64,000 nt of DNA from Methylobacteriaceae bacterium (GTDB lineage: Bacteria; Pseudomonadota; Alphaproteobacteria; Rhizobiales; Beijerinckiaceae), in assembly GCA_020638195.1 (NCBI GenBank), contig JACKJC010000001.1, positions 795,001 through 859,000 of the forward strand. Direction: 5' to 3'. Shown one piece after another: positions 16,993 to 26,660 of the stretch. The notes under the pieces were generated by a model that was not told where the DNA came from, searched no databases, and saw only the letters and a program-made list of their open reading frames with translations. Positions within the stretch are counted from its first letter, which is position 1. Each line of letters begins with the position of its first letter. Position numbers and translations under genes: made by a program.

Positions 16993-19900
16993 ATGAAACG
17001 CTCCATCCTCGCGCTCCTTTTCGCCACGGCTGGCCTCGCGGCGCTGACGCCGGCCGCCTTCGCCCAGTCCGACAGGAAGCCCGCGCCTGCAAAGCCGCAG
17101 CCGGCCGTCGCCGCGCCGGAATTTCCGACCGAGAAACTCGTGCGCGCCGATGGCGCGCGCGTCGTGCCGGACCGTTTCCTGCGCGCCTGGGATCCTGTCA
17201 CTGTCTTCTTCGACGCCGATACCGGCCCGGCCGCCGGCGGCCCCGAGGACAAGCCCGAACGCTTCGTGGCGATCGCGCCGAAGACGGCGGGCGAATGGCG
17301 GTGGGTCGGCGCGCGCGCGCTGCAGTTCCGCCCGGCCGAACCGTGGAAGGCGCTGCAACGCGTCGAGGTGAAGACGAAGGATGCGCGCGCGAAACTCGTC
17401 GCGCTTCTGCCCGCGCCCGAATCGACATCGCCGTCCGAAGACGCCGATCCCGTGACGGATCTCGACCAGATCGCGCTGACCTTCGCAGAGCCCGTCGATA
17501 TGGCGGCGCTCGCGCGGCTCATCACCATCGAATTGCGCAAGGCGCCGGGCGCTTCGCCCGAGGGTGCGCAGGCGCTGGGCGCGCGTGATTTCGACATTCG
17601 CCCGCTCGAGCGCGCCAAGCGCGAGGACAAGCAGACCTACGTCGTGCGCTTCCGCTCGACGATCCCCGACGGCCGCGTCGCCGTGCTGCGGCTGAAACTT
17701 TCGGACGAACCCGGTCTCGACGATCCGATCTTCGAATTGCGCGCGCGCACGGCGGCGCCCTTTACCGTCAGCGACGCCGATTGCGGTCGCGGCTGGAGCG
17801 GCGCGAAGCGCGACGACGTGCTGCAATGCGCTTCGCAGGGAGCCGACAGCGACGCCGGCGCGGACGACGAAAAGCCTTCCTATCAGGCCGCGCCGAAGCG
17901 CCGTCTGACGCTGAGTTTCACGGCGACGCCCGAAAAGCTCGACATTCTTCGCGCGCGTGAAGCGCTGCGGATCACGCCCCCCGTCGATGATCTCGCGGTG
18001 GAGGCCGACGGCTCGCGCCTGAAACTCACCGCGCGCTTCCTGTCGGATCGCGTCTACGAGATCGCGCTCGCCGAGGGCGCGATCGCAGACCAGCGCAAGC
18101 GTCCGCTCGCCGAAAGCTACGCGCAAAAATTCTCCTTCGCATCCGACAAGCCCTCGATCGCATGGGATGCGGGCTCAGGCGTCGTCGAACGGCTCGGCCC
18201 GCAATTCCTGCCGCTGCGCGGTCGCGGCTATGACCGCGCCGACGTGCGCGTGCATGCGATTGATCCCCTGTCGCGTGACTTCTGGCCCTTCCCCGGCGAC
18301 GGTGTGGAAACCGAAGACGCTGCCTCTCCGCCGCTGCCCGGCAAGGAGCCGCGCGCCTGGAAAGAAGCCGCCAATGCGGAAGCCGACGCCATTGCCCAAC
18401 GCATCAAGGCGCTGGGCTCGCCTGCGGTCTCGACGCTCGTGGATCTGCCGATCCGTCGTGGCGGCGTCGACGCCAAGTTCGGCCTCGACATGAAGGCGCA
18501 ATTCGCCAAGGTCGCGGGCGCCGACCAACCCGGCGCCTATCTCGTGGGACTGCGGCCGACGGACGGTACGAAACGCCGCTGGCTGCGCGTGCAGGTGACC
18601 GATCTTTCGCTCGCGGCGATCGAGGAACTGAAGGGCGTGCGCTTCGTCGTGACGTCGCTCGCGAACGCCGCGCCGGTCGATGGCGCGCAACTGCGGCTCG
18701 AAGGGCTCAAGGACGACAAATTCGTCACGCTCGCGCAGGGGGCGACCGACGCCAGGGGCGAGTTCTCCTGGAATCTCGACAAGCGCGACGAAGCCGAGAT
18801 CAAGCGCATCGTCGTGACCAAGGGTCTCGACACGCTCGTGCTGTCGCCTGATGCGGCGCCATCCCAGTACGCGCAGGAGAACTGGACCAAGCCGGAAGAG
18901 AGCTGGCTATCCTGGACGACGAGCCCCGACGAGTCGCGCAAGCCGCTCGTCAAGAACCTGTGCCACGTCTTCACGGAACGGCCGATCTACCGGCCCGAGG
19001 AGCCCGTGCATTTCAAGGGCTATGTGCGGGACTATCGCGCCGGCAAGCTTACGCCTGCGAAGAAGGGCGGCGTGCTCGTCGTCAACGGGCCGAACAATCA
19101 GGAATGGCGGATCCCTGTGAAGGTCGACGCCTTCGGCGGCTTCTATCACAAGTTCGACGTCGCCACGCCCGCGACCGGCGACTACACCGCCAAATTCGAA
19201 CCGGATGGGTTCAAGCCCAAAGCGAAGACGGACGAGAACGCCGAAGGCGCCGACAAGAAGGGCGACAAGGACGCTATTTCCGTCGAGGACGGCGGCGACG
19301 GAACGAAATCCGCAGCCGAGCAGCCCGATGGCGAAGAGGAAGTCGCTGCCGACGATGGCCCGCAGACCTGCGGCGCCACCGCCTTCAAGAAGGAAGCCTA
19401 TCGTCTCCCGACTTTCGAGGTCGTGCTCAACGCGCCGCAGATGGTTCCGCTCGATGGGCAGTTCTCCGTCGATCTGATCTCGCGCTATTTCGCGGGCGGC
19501 CTCGTCGCCGAGCGCCCGGTCAAATGGCGCGCGGCGCAATTCCCGCACGTCTGGTCGCCGCCGGGTCGCGAAGGATTCCTGTTCTCGACGGATTCGCGCT
19601 TCTCGGGCGAGGCGAAATTCAAATCCTCGCCCGTGCTCGAGCGCGACGGCCGCACCGACGCCGGCGGCGCCTCGCGCATGACCTTCGACACGACGATCGA
19701 ACCGACCGCGCAGCCGCGCCGCTATTCGATCGAGGCGACGGTGACCGGCGACGACGACACTGAAGTGCGCAACGTCGTCAACATCATCGCGACGCCGCCG
19801 TTCGCGCTCGGCGTGAAGACGCCGCGCTACGTCGAAAAGCCCGGCGCCATCGAACCGCAGATCATCGCGGTCGACGGCAAGGGCGATGCGGCGCCGGGCG

Positions 19901-22900
19901 TCGACATGACCGTGCGCTTCATCAAGCGCAACTGGGTCTCGACGCTGCAGGCCAGCGATTTCAGCCAGGGCGCCGCGAAATACGTGACGCAGACGATCGA
20001 CGACACGCTGGTCGAGCGGAAGGTCACGAGCGCGAAGGAGGCGCAGAAGCTCTCCTTCGAGGCGAAGGAAGCCGGCGTCTATCTCGTTCAGGTCGAGGCC
20101 TACGACAAGATCGGTCGCCGCCAGCAGGTGAGCGTCGACTTCTTCGTCGGCGGCCAGTCGCCGGTCACCTGGGCGCGCGCGCCCTCGCAGACCGCGACGG
20201 TGACGGCGGACAAGGATGCCTACGCGCCCGGCGAGACCGCCACGCTCGTTGTGCAATCGCCGTTCCAGAAAGCGCGCGCGCTCGCCATTGTCGAAGAGCC
20301 TTCCGGCGCCTGGCGCTACGACTGGATCGACATCGACAATGGCTTCGGTCGCTACACGACGACGCTCGCAAAGGAGGAGATGCCGAAGCTCGCCGTGCAT
20401 TTCCTGATCATGCGCGGCCGTCTGCCGGAGAGCGCGCCCAATCCCTCCGCGCCCTTCGATCAGGGCAAGCCCGTGACCATCGCCGCCACCAAATGGGTGA
20501 CGGTCAAGCCGGTGCAGAACATCGTCAACGTCAAGATCGAAGCGCCCGGCAAGGCGCGTCCGCGGCAGGAGGTCGAGGCGACGATCCGGCTGAGCGACGA
20601 AAAGGGCGCGCCGCTCTCGGGCGAGGCGACGTTCTGGATGATCGATCAGGCCGTGCTGTCGCTGGCCAAGGAACGCCGTCTCGATCCACTGCCCGATTTC
20701 ATCGTCGAACGCCCCACCACGATGGCCGCGCGAGACACGCGCAACATGGCCTTCGGCGTTCTGCCGCTCGAAGAGATTCCCGGCGGCGACGCCGGCCTCG
20801 ACGAATGGGGCGCGGAGACCAACATTTCCGTGCGAAAAAACTTCACGCCCGTGCCGATCTATCTGCCGAGCGTGAAGATCGGCGCCGATGGCGTAGCCAA
20901 GATCAGGATCAAGCTGCCGGACACGCTGACCGTGTTCAAGCTGCGCGCGAAGGCGGTGAGCGGTCCCGACCGCTTCGGCTTCGCGACCGGCGAAATGCTG
21001 ATCCGTCAGGCCCTCGTCGCGCAGCCCGCGCTGCCGCGTTTCGTACGGCCGGGCGACAGCTTTGACGCAGGCCTGATCGCGCGCGTCGTCGAAGGGCCGG
21101 GCGGCGCGGGTCGCGCGACATTCGCCGCCGACGGGCTGAAGCTTGCGACGGGCGAGCAAGCGTTCGCCTGGGACGGCGGCAAGCCCGCGCGCATCGACGC
21201 GAAAGCCGTCGTCGGCGAAGAGCGCGCCGATCCCGTGAAGCTGACATTCGCCGTCACGCGCGACGCCGACAAGGCGCACGACGCCGTCGAGCTCACGCTG
21301 CCCGTGAAGCCCGACCGTTCGCCGGTGCGACGTTACGAGATCGTCGAAGTGCCTGCCGGCGCATCGAAGACGCTCGCCGCTGCGCCAGCGGACGCGCGGG
21401 CGGGAACCTTCCGCCGTACGCTGGCGCTCGCCGCCGATCCCGCGATCGTGCGGCTGATCGCCGGTCTCGATGCGCTGGTTCAATATCCCTATGGCTGCAC
21501 GGAGCAGCGCATTTCGCTGGCGTCCGCTGGCGTCGCCTTGAAGAACTTCACGCCGATCATGTCGGCTTCCGGTCTCGACAAGCGCATCGGGCAGGACGTG
21601 AAGAATACGCAAACCGCGATCGATCAGGCGATCGACGCTGACGGATTGGTCGCCTTCTGGCCGCGCGCGAAAGGCAATGTGTCGCTGACGGCGTGGGCGT
21701 ACTCCTTCCTCGTCAATGCCAAGCGTGCGGGCGAGCCGATCGACGACAAGCTCGCGGAACGTCTCGCCAATGTGTTGAAGCTCGCCCTGCGCTCCGACTA
21801 TCCGCGCCTGATGACAGGTCTGGAATTGCACGAGCGCGTCGAGGCGCTGACCGCGCTCGCCGATGGCGGCAAGCTGGATGAAGCCTATGTCGCCGAACTC
21901 GCGCGCCGCGCCGATTTCATGGGCCCGACGAGCGTCGCGGAAATGGCGTCGGCCGCCACGCGCGCGCCGAACGTCGACCGTCGCACGGTGGCCTCGCTGC
22001 TGGAGACCATGTGGGGTCGGGTGAAGATCGTTTCGCGCAACGGCGCGCCTGCCTACGGCGGCATTGCGGGTGAAAGCGACGATCCGCGCATCCTTCCCTC
22101 GGAAGCGCGCAGCCTTGCGGAGATGACCCGCGCCGTCGCGCTCGCCGCGCCTGACGATCCGCGCTTCCCCGTGCTGCGCGACGGGCTGATGCGCATCGGC
22201 GAGGGCGACGGCTGGGGGTCGACCAATGCGACCTCCGCCGCCGTGCGCGCGCTCGCCGCCGCCTGGCGCCGCCCGCTCGCGCCGATCGCGCTGACATTGA
22301 CCGAGGGCGGAAGCGCCAAGGCCCTGACGCTCGACGCCAACACGCCGGTGCTGCGCGTCGTCAGCACAGAGACCGGGGCCGTCACGCTCGCCAACACCAG
22401 CCGCGAGCCGATCGTCGTGCTCGTCGATACGCGGTACGAATCGAACGAGCCCGGCGCGAAGGCGCAACCCTTTTCCAACGGCTTCGCGATCACGCGTACG
22501 CTCGCGAGGGTCGTACCCAACGCGCCGCCGGAAAAAATCGCGGCGGGCGCGGATGGCGCGATCAACGTGAAAGTCGGCGATGTCATCGAGGAGACGGTCG
22601 AACTCGTCAATCCGCAGGACCGCACGCATGTCGCGATCGCGCTGCCTCTTGCCGCCGGTTTCGAGCCGATGAACCCGAACCTCGCGACCGCGCCTGCCGA
22701 AGCGCAGCCCTCTGCGGCGCCGACACTCGCGCCGACGTGGACATCGTTTGGCGACGACCGCGTCTTCTACGCCTACGACCAGCTGCCCAAGGGAAATTAT
22801 CGGTTCGTCTATCGCGTGAAGGCGCAGATATCGGGCAGCTTCACGCAGCCGCAGGGCACAGCGGAGACGATGTATCAAAAGGGCCTGCAGGGCGCGAGCG

Positions 22901-22929
22901 CAGGAGCGCGGATTGTCATCGCTCGGTGA
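16993..22929 (+). CDS. Bacterial alpha-2-macroglobulin family protein with thioester motif
   Basis: A 1978-residue periplasmic protease trap, the class exemplified by E. coli YfhM (ECAM). The signal peptide ends near AFAQ (residue about 25) with no lipobox Cys, so it is predicted soluble in the periplasm rather than a lipoprotein. MG-type domains include FTERPIYRPEEPVHFKG (about residues 658-674), typical of MG2. The thioester motif YPYGCTEQ places Cys1502 and Gln1505, which would form the covalent trap. The C-terminal region continues with the helical thioester domain and receptor-binding-like beta domains. Acidic Asp/Glu-rich linkers occur at about residues 740-790. The gene overlaps the TTG start of pbpC by 17 nt; the pair is conserved across proteobacteria. 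Confidence 0.93.
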   Translation: MKRSILALLFATAGLAALTPAAFAQSDRKPAPAKPQPAVAAPEFPTEKLVRADGARVVPDRFLRAWDPVTVFFDADTGPAAGGPEDKPERFVAIAPKTAGEWRWVGARALQFRPAEPWKALQRVEVKTKDARAKLVALLPAPESTSPSEDADPVTDLDQIALTFAEPVDMAALARLITIELRKAPGASPEGAQALGARDFDIRPLERAKREDKQTYVVRFRSTIPDGRVAVLRLKLSDEPGLDDPIFELRARTAAPFTVSDADCGRGWSGAKRDDVLQCASQGADSDAGADDEKPSYQAAPKRRLTLSFTATPEKLDILRAREALRITPPVDDLAVEADGSRLKLTARFLSDRVYEIALAEGAIADQRKRPLAESYAQKFSFASDKPSIAWDAGSGVVERLGPQFLPLRGRGYDRADVRVHAIDPLSRDFWPFPGDGVETEDAASPPLPGKEPRAWKEAANAEADAIAQRIKALGSPAVSTLVDLPIRRGGVDAKFGLDMKAQFAKVAGADQPGAYLVGLRPTDGTKRRWLRVQVTDLSLAAIEELKGVRFVVTSLANAAPVDGAQLRLEGLKDDKFVTLAQGATDARGEFSWNLDKRDEAEIKRIVVTKGLDTLVLSPDAAPSQYAQENWTKPEESWLSWTTSPDESRKPLVKNLCHVFTERPIYRPEEPVHFKGYVRDYRAGKLTPAKKGGVLVVNGPNNQEWRIPVKVDAFGGFYHKFDVATPATGDYTAKFEPDGFKPKAKTDENAEGADKKGDKDAISVEDGGDGTKSAAEQPDGEEEVAADDGPQTCGATAFKKEAYRLPTFEVVLNAPQMVPLDGQFSVDLISRYFAGGLVAERPVKWRAAQFPHVWSPPGREGFLFSTDSRFSGEAKFKSSPVLERDGRTDAGGASRMTFDTTIEPTAQPRRYSIEATVTGDDDTEVRNVVNIIATPPFALGVKTPRYVEKPGAIEPQIIAVDGKGDAAPGVDMTVRFIKRNWVSTLQASDFSQGAAKYVTQTIDDTLVERKVTSAKEAQKLSFEAKEAGVYLVQVEAYDKIGRRQQVSVDFFVGGQSPVTWARAPSQTATVTADKDAYAPGETATLVVQSPFQKARALAIVEEPSGAWRYDWIDIDNGFGRYTTTLAKEEMPKLAVHFLIMRGRLPESAPNPSAPFDQGKPVTIAATKWVTVKPVQNIVNVKIEAPGKARPRQEVEATIRLSDEKGAPLSGEATFWMIDQAVLSLAKERRLDPLPDFIVERPTTMAARDTRNMAFGVLPLEEIPGGDAGLDEWGAETNISVRKNFTPVPIYLPSVKIGADGVAKIRIKLPDTLTVFKLRAKAVSGPDRFGFATGEMLIRQALVAQPALPRFVRPGDSFDAGLIARVVEGPGGAGRATFAADGLKLATGEQAFAWDGGKPARIDAKAVVGEERADPVKLTFAVTRDADKAHDAVELTLPVKPDRSPVRRYEIVEVPAGASKTLAAAPADARAGTFRRTLALAADPAIVRLIAGLDALVQYPYGCTEQRISLASAGVALKNFTPIMSASGLDKRIGQDVKNTQTAIDQAIDADGLVAFWPRAKGNVSLTAWAYSFLVNAKRAGEPIDDKLAERLANVLKLALRSDYPRLMTGLELHERVEALTALADGGKLDEAYVAELARRADFMGPTSVAEMASAATRAPNVDRRTVASLLETMWGRVKIVSRNGAPAYGGIAGESDDPRILPSEARSLAEMTRAVALAAPDDPRFPVLRDGLMRIGEGDGWGSTNATSAAVRALAAAWRRPLAPIALTLTEGGSAKALTLDANTPVLRVVSTETGAVTLANTSREPIVVLVDTRYESNEPGAKAQPFSNGFAITRTLARVVPNAPPEKIAAGADGAINVKVGDVIEETVELVNPQDRTHVAIALPLAAGFEPMNPNLATAPAEAQPSAAPTLAPTWTSFGDDRVFYAYDQLPKGNYRFVYRVKAQISGSFTQPQGTAETMYQKGLQGASAGARIVIAR

Positions 22930-25282
22930 GGAGAGCAGCGCGCTGCCTTCGCCGTCATTGCGAGGAGCGGAGCGACGAAGCAATCCAGAGCCGGGCCGTG
23001 GCTCTGGATTGCTTCGTTTCGCTCGCAATGACGGCAGGAAGGTCGCGTGGATAGCCAGCGGCCTGTTCTCAGTCGCGCTTGGTTGCCTCGCCTTCACCGC
23101 CCTGACGCGCGCCCATCTCGCCGCCCCGAAACCAACCCTCATCGTCACCGATCGCCACGGCGCCTTCATCACGCAGGTGTCCTTCGCCAAGGACCCGACC
23201 GAGGCGGACTACGGCTACTGGCCGCTCGAACGCGCGCCCGATCGCGTCGTGCGAGCGACGCTCGCTCTGGAGGACAGGCGTTTCGCCGAGCATTTCGGCG
23301 TCGATCCAAAATCGGTGGCTCGCGCGCTGTGGAAGAATTTTCGCGGACGCGGCCATCGCTCAGGCGCCTCCACTATCGCGATGCAGATCGCGCGCATGCA
23401 GCATCCGGCATCGCGCAATCTGGTCAACAAGGCGGTCGAGGCGGCGGCCGCAATCGCGCTCACCGCGCGCTACGGCCGCGAGGCGCTGCTCGCGCATTAC
23501 CTGCGGCTCGTTCCTTACGGCAACGGCAGCCACGGCATCGCCCATGCGGCGCGCTTCTATTTCGACAAGCCTGTCGTCGACCTCTCCTGGGCCGAGATCG
23601 CGCTTCTGTCCGCCGTACCGCAATCGCCGACGCGCATGAACCTCCTGAAGCCCGAGGGCATGAACCGTGCGATCCGGCGCGGCCAGCGCGCGCTCGAGGA
23701 GCTGGCGCGTCAGGGCGTGATCACGCCGCTCGAATTCGTCGATGCGAAGAAGCAGCTCGCGCATATGCACACGCCACGCACATTGCGCCGGCCGGATGCG
23801 CTGCATGTCGCGCTGCTCTACGAGCGCCTCGCGCGCGAAGGAAAGATAGCGGCTGTCTCGCAATATGATCCGCGCGTGCGCGCCACGCTCGATCTAGCCT
23901 TGCAAGCGCGCGCGACCAAAATCGCGCGCAAGTACCTCGGGCCTTGGAGCGACGCCGGCGCGCAGCAGGCCGCCGTCATCGTGGTCGAGCGCGGCAGCCG
24001 CGAAATTCTCGCGCGCGTCGGCTCGACCGATTATGCCGACAGGCATGCCGGCGCCTTTGATTTTACGCGCGTGCAGCGCTCGCCCGGCTCGACATTGAAG
24101 CCGTTCCTCTACGCGCTCGCGCTGGAGCGGGGCGTCATCAAGCCGACCGACATCATGGCGGATCTGCCCGAAGGAGCATCCGGCGTGAACAATGCCGACG
24201 GCATGTTTTTGGGGCCGCTTCTGCCGCGCCAGGCGCTCGCCAATTCGCGCAACGTGCCGGCGACAAACCTGCTGAAACAGACCGGCCTCGAGAACAGCTT
24301 CCGCTTCCTGCACGATCTCGGTCTGCACAATGTCGAAGCGCCGGCGGAAAATTTCGGCCTGTCCATGGCGATCGGGTCGCTGCCGACCACGCTCGAACGC
24401 CTGGTGCGCGCATATTCCGCGCTCGCCGAAGACGGCAAGCTCGCCGATCTCGTCTATGCCAGGGGTCAGCCGCAACGAGAGCCGCGCCGTCTGCTGTCGG
24501 CGGATTCCGCGCGGCTCGTGACATCCTTCCTGTCCGATCCCGTCGCGCGATTGCCGAGTTTTTCACGCTATGGCGCGACGGAATACAATTATCCCGTCGC
24601 GTTGAAGACCGGCACGTCGCAGGGCTATCGCGACGGCTGGATCGTCACCTACTCGGAAAAGGTGATCGTCGGCGTCTGGGTCGGACGCGGCGACGCTGGC
24701 CCGATGAAAGGCGTCGGCGGCGCGACGGCGCCCGCTCGCATCGCCCATGCGCTGCTCGACGCAATTCATCGCGTGAAGCCCGGCGACATAACGGCGGGCC
24801 GCTTCCCGCCGCCGCCTGGTCGCGTCGCCGTCGACATCTGCGCCACCAGCGGCAAGGTCTCGACCGGCGCCTGCGGCCAGACGCTGACCGAATGGGTGCG
24901 GCCCGATGAAATGCCCGCGAAGGCGGAGGCGGTCGAGACGCCCGCGCCGATCCTGCGCGGCTGGGCGCGCGAGGAAGGCTATCGCATCGCCGAGCCCGCG
25001 GCGACGACGGACAATGTCCGCCTTATCGTCTCGACGCCGGAGAACAACAGCCGCATCTGGAGCAATCCGGAACAGCCGGCGTCGCTCAATCGCCTGACGC
25101 TGAAGGCGCGCGTGGAGCCCCGCGTGGAACAGATCGTCTGGTATGTCGACGGCGAGCCCTTCGCGATCACCGATCCCGACAAGCCCGTCTACTGGCCGAT
25201 GCGACCGGGCAGCCATCGCATCCAAGCGCGCCTTCCACTGCGGTCGGGGGCGTCCAAGGCCGTGCATGTGATGATCGAGTGA
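22913..25282 (+). CDS. pbpC: Penicillin-binding protein 1C
   Basis: A bifunctional glycosyltransferase/transpeptidase, 789 residues from a TTG start at 22913. GGAG (22903-22906) lies 6 nt upstream of this codon, and no ATG or GTG exists in frame before the membrane anchor (about residues 44-63). Glycosyltransferase motifs are EDRRFAEHFGVD and GASTIAMQIARM. The transpeptidase has SxxK (Ser393/Lys396), ANSRNVPATN and KTGTS. A C-terminal beta domain (about 690-789) matches the PBP1C C-terminal domain. Residues about 14-41 are encoded by a REP-like palindrome and precede the anchor. It is the last gene of the operon with the macroglobulin, which is proposed to guard the wall when PBP1C repairs it. 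Confidence 0.93.
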   Translation: MSSLGEESSALPSPSLRGAERRSNPEPGRGSGLLRFARNDGRKVAWIASGLFSVALGCLAFTALTRAHLAAPKPTLIVTDRHGAFITQVSFAKDPTEADYGYWPLERAPDRVVRATLALEDRRFAEHFGVDPKSVARALWKNFRGRGHRSGASTIAMQIARMQHPASRNLVNKAVEAAAAIALTARYGREALLAHYLRLVPYGNGSHGIAHAARFYFDKPVVDLSWAEIALLSAVPQSPTRMNLLKPEGMNRAIRRGQRALEELARQGVITPLEFVDAKKQLAHMHTPRTLRRPDALHVALLYERLAREGKIAAVSQYDPRVRATLDLALQARATKIARKYLGPWSDAGAQQAAVIVVERGSREILARVGSTDYADRHAGAFDFTRVQRSPGSTLKPFLYALALERGVIKPTDIMADLPEGASGVNNADGMFLGPLLPRQALANSRNVPATNLLKQTGLENSFRFLHDLGLHNVEAPAENFGLSMAIGSLPTTLERLVRAYSALAEDGKLADLVYARGQPQREPRRLLSADSARLVTSFLSDPVARLPSFSRYGATEYNYPVALKTGTSQGYRDGWIVTYSEKVIVGVWVGRGDAGPMKGVGGATAPARIAHALLDAIHRVKPGDITAGRFPPPPGRVAVDICATSGKVSTGACGQTLTEWVRPDEMPAKAEAVETPAPILRGWAREEGYRIAEPAATTDNVRLIVSTPENNSRIWSNPEQPASLNRLTLKARVEPRVEQIVWYVDGEPFAITDPDKPVYWPMRPGSHRIQARLPLRSGASKAVHVMIE
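22953..23033. repeat. REP-like palindrome (family C) inside the pbpC coding region
   Basis: An 81-nt element with 12-nt terminal inverted repeats CGTCATTGCGAG / CTCGCAATGACG and an inner hairpin (GCAATCCAGAGCC / GGCTCTGGATTGC). The length is exactly 27 codons, so it keeps the frame and encodes Arg/Ser/Asn-rich sequence. A second full-length copy lies at 38954-39035 and a short one at 25328-25360. Confidence 0.85.
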
Positions 25283-25327
25283 TAGTTTCGCATCGGCGCC
25301 GCGCTATGTGATCACGTGTCTGCAACC

Positions 25328-25360
25328 CGTCATTGCTTCGCTTCGTTCCTCGCAATGACG
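25328..25360. repeat. Short REP-like palindrome (family C, reduced copy)
   Basis: 33 nt bounded by CGTCATTGC and GCAATGACG, lacking the inner CCAGAG/CTCTGG stem seen in the 81-nt copies. It lies between pbpC and the VOC gene, immediately upstream of the latter's ribosome-binding region. Confidence 0.7.
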
Positions 25361-25381
25361 GAATTCAGGAAGGATCGTCCG

Positions 25382-25792
25382 ATGAAGATCGCGCCTTACC
25401 TCGGCTTCGACGGCAATTGCGCCGAGGCCTTCCGGTTTTACGAGAAAGCGCTGCACGGCAAGATCGACATGATGATGACTTATGGCGAATCGCCGGAGGC
25501 CGCGCGCACGCCTGCCGACCAGCAGGGCCGCATCATGCATGTGCACATGACGATCGGCGATCAGAGCCTGATGGGCGGCGATGCGCCGAAAGGCATGCAC
25601 AGCAAGCCGGCCGGCTTCATGGTCTCGCTGCATGTAGATGACGAAGCTGAAGCCGAGCGCCTGTTCGCCGCATTGAGCGCGGGCGGCGTGATCAACATGC
25701 CCATGGGCGAGACCTTCTGGGCCAAGCGTTTCGGCATGGCGATCGACAAGTTCGGCACGCCGTGGAGCGTGAACTGTCCGAAGCCGATGTGA
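25382..25792 (+). CDS. VOC family protein, PhnB/3-demethylubiquinone-methyltransferase-like fold
   Basis: A 136-residue single glyoxalase/bleomycin-resistance-like domain: MKIAPYLGFDGNCAEAFRFY at the N-terminus, MHVHMTIGDQSLMGGD in the middle, GMAIDKFGTPWSVNC at the end. This is the PhnB-like VOC pattern (N-terminal FxGnCaEAfxfYe, C-terminal DkFGtpWxxn). The ATG at 25382 is used because the upstream frame translates the REP-like element. No catalytic assignment is possible: such proteins range from enzymes to stress proteins of unknown function. Confidence 0.85.
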   Translation: MKIAPYLGFDGNCAEAFRFYEKALHGKIDMMMTYGESPEAARTPADQQGRIMHVHMTIGDQSLMGGDAPKGMHSKPAGFMVSLHVDDEAEAERLFAALSAGGVINMPMGETFWAKRFGMAIDKFGTPWSVNCPKPM

Positions 25793-25864
25793 GCGGGCGA
25801 ACACTATCGACCGGACCAAATTTCAGCCTATGATCCTGTCCGACAAAAACAACGGAGAGGAAAC

Positions 25865-26659
25865 ATGGCCGATCTCTTGGAATCCTTCGACAACGGTGTG
25901 CTGGAAATCGTCTTCAACCGCCCCGAGCGCAAGAATGCGTTGAGCGGCGAGATGCTGACGATGCTGAACGCCGCGCTGCAGCGTGCGGCGCTCGACCCGA
26001 AAGTGCGCTGCGTGTTGCTGTCGGGCGCCGCAGGTTCGTTCTGTGTCGGCGGCGACGTGAAGGGGTTCGCGGCCGGAGGCGGCGCGGGCGGCGGCCTGCC
26101 GATGGACCAGCGCGCGGCCTCGCTGCGCAATTCGATGGAAGCCTCGCGCCTGCTGCACGAAATGCCGAAGCCCTGCATCGCGGCCATCGAGGGCGCGGCG
26201 GCGGGCGCTGGTCTCTCGCTCGCCATGGCCTGCGACATCCGCATCTGCGGCGAGAGCGCGAAGATCACCACCGCCTTCGCAAAGGTCGGTCTCTCGGGCG
26301 ATTTCGGCGGCACCTATTTTCTGTCGCAGCTCGTCGGCCCCGCAAAAGCGCGCGAACTCTATCTCCTGTCGCCCGTTCTCTCGGGCAAGGAAGCGGCCGC
26401 CATGAACATCGTCAGCCGCGCCGTGCCGGACGCGGACGTGCTGAAAGAGGCCCGCGCGCTAGCGCGAAACATGGCTGATGGGCCGACCGTCACCTACGGC
26501 CTCATCAAGAAGAACTTCATCGCCGCCGAAGCCGGCACTCTCAAGGCCGCCTTCGACGCGGAAGCGCTGCATCATTCGCTGGCCTCGGCGACGGACGATC
26601 ACAAGGAGGCCTCCAAGGCCTTCGTCGAGAAGCGCAAGCCCGCATTCGCGGGGCGCTGA
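25865..26659 (+). CDS. Enoyl-CoA hydratase/isomerase family protein
   Basis: A 264-residue crotonase-fold protein. The oxyanion-hole regions are seen at RPERKNALSGEM (about residues 19-30), LLSGAAGSFCVGGDVKGFA (about 57-75) and AAIEGAAAGAGLSLAMACDIRI (about 104-125). Catalytic Glu positions of true hydratases are not unambiguous, so an isomerase or ligase-type role is possible. AACGGAGAGGAAAC directly before the ATG is a strong ribosome-binding site. The next gene starts 1 nt after its stop, so the two form an operon. Confidence 0.88.
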   Translation: MADLLESFDNGVLEIVFNRPERKNALSGEMLTMLNAALQRAALDPKVRCVLLSGAAGSFCVGGDVKGFAAGGGAGGGLPMDQRAASLRNSMEASRLLHEMPKPCIAAIEGAAAGAGLSLAMACDIRICGESAKITTAFAKVGLSGDFGGTYFLSQLVGPAKARELYLLSPVLSGKEAAAMNIVSRAVPDADVLKEARALARNMADGPTVTYGLIKKNFIAAEAGTLKAAFDAEALHHSLASATDDHKEASKAFVEKRKPAFAGR

Positions 26660-26660
26660 G

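Noticed and set aside
13643..17092. A 1149-residue open frame on the minus strand across the giant gene
   Set aside because: A shadow frame arising from high GC content, with no recognisable motif, signal or start context.
18907..23190. A 1427-residue open frame on the minus strand across the macroglobulin gene
   Set aside because: Its composition (Arg/Asp/Gly/His-rich with no domain) is that of a GC-rich shadow frame. The plus-strand gene has a signal peptide and thioester motif.
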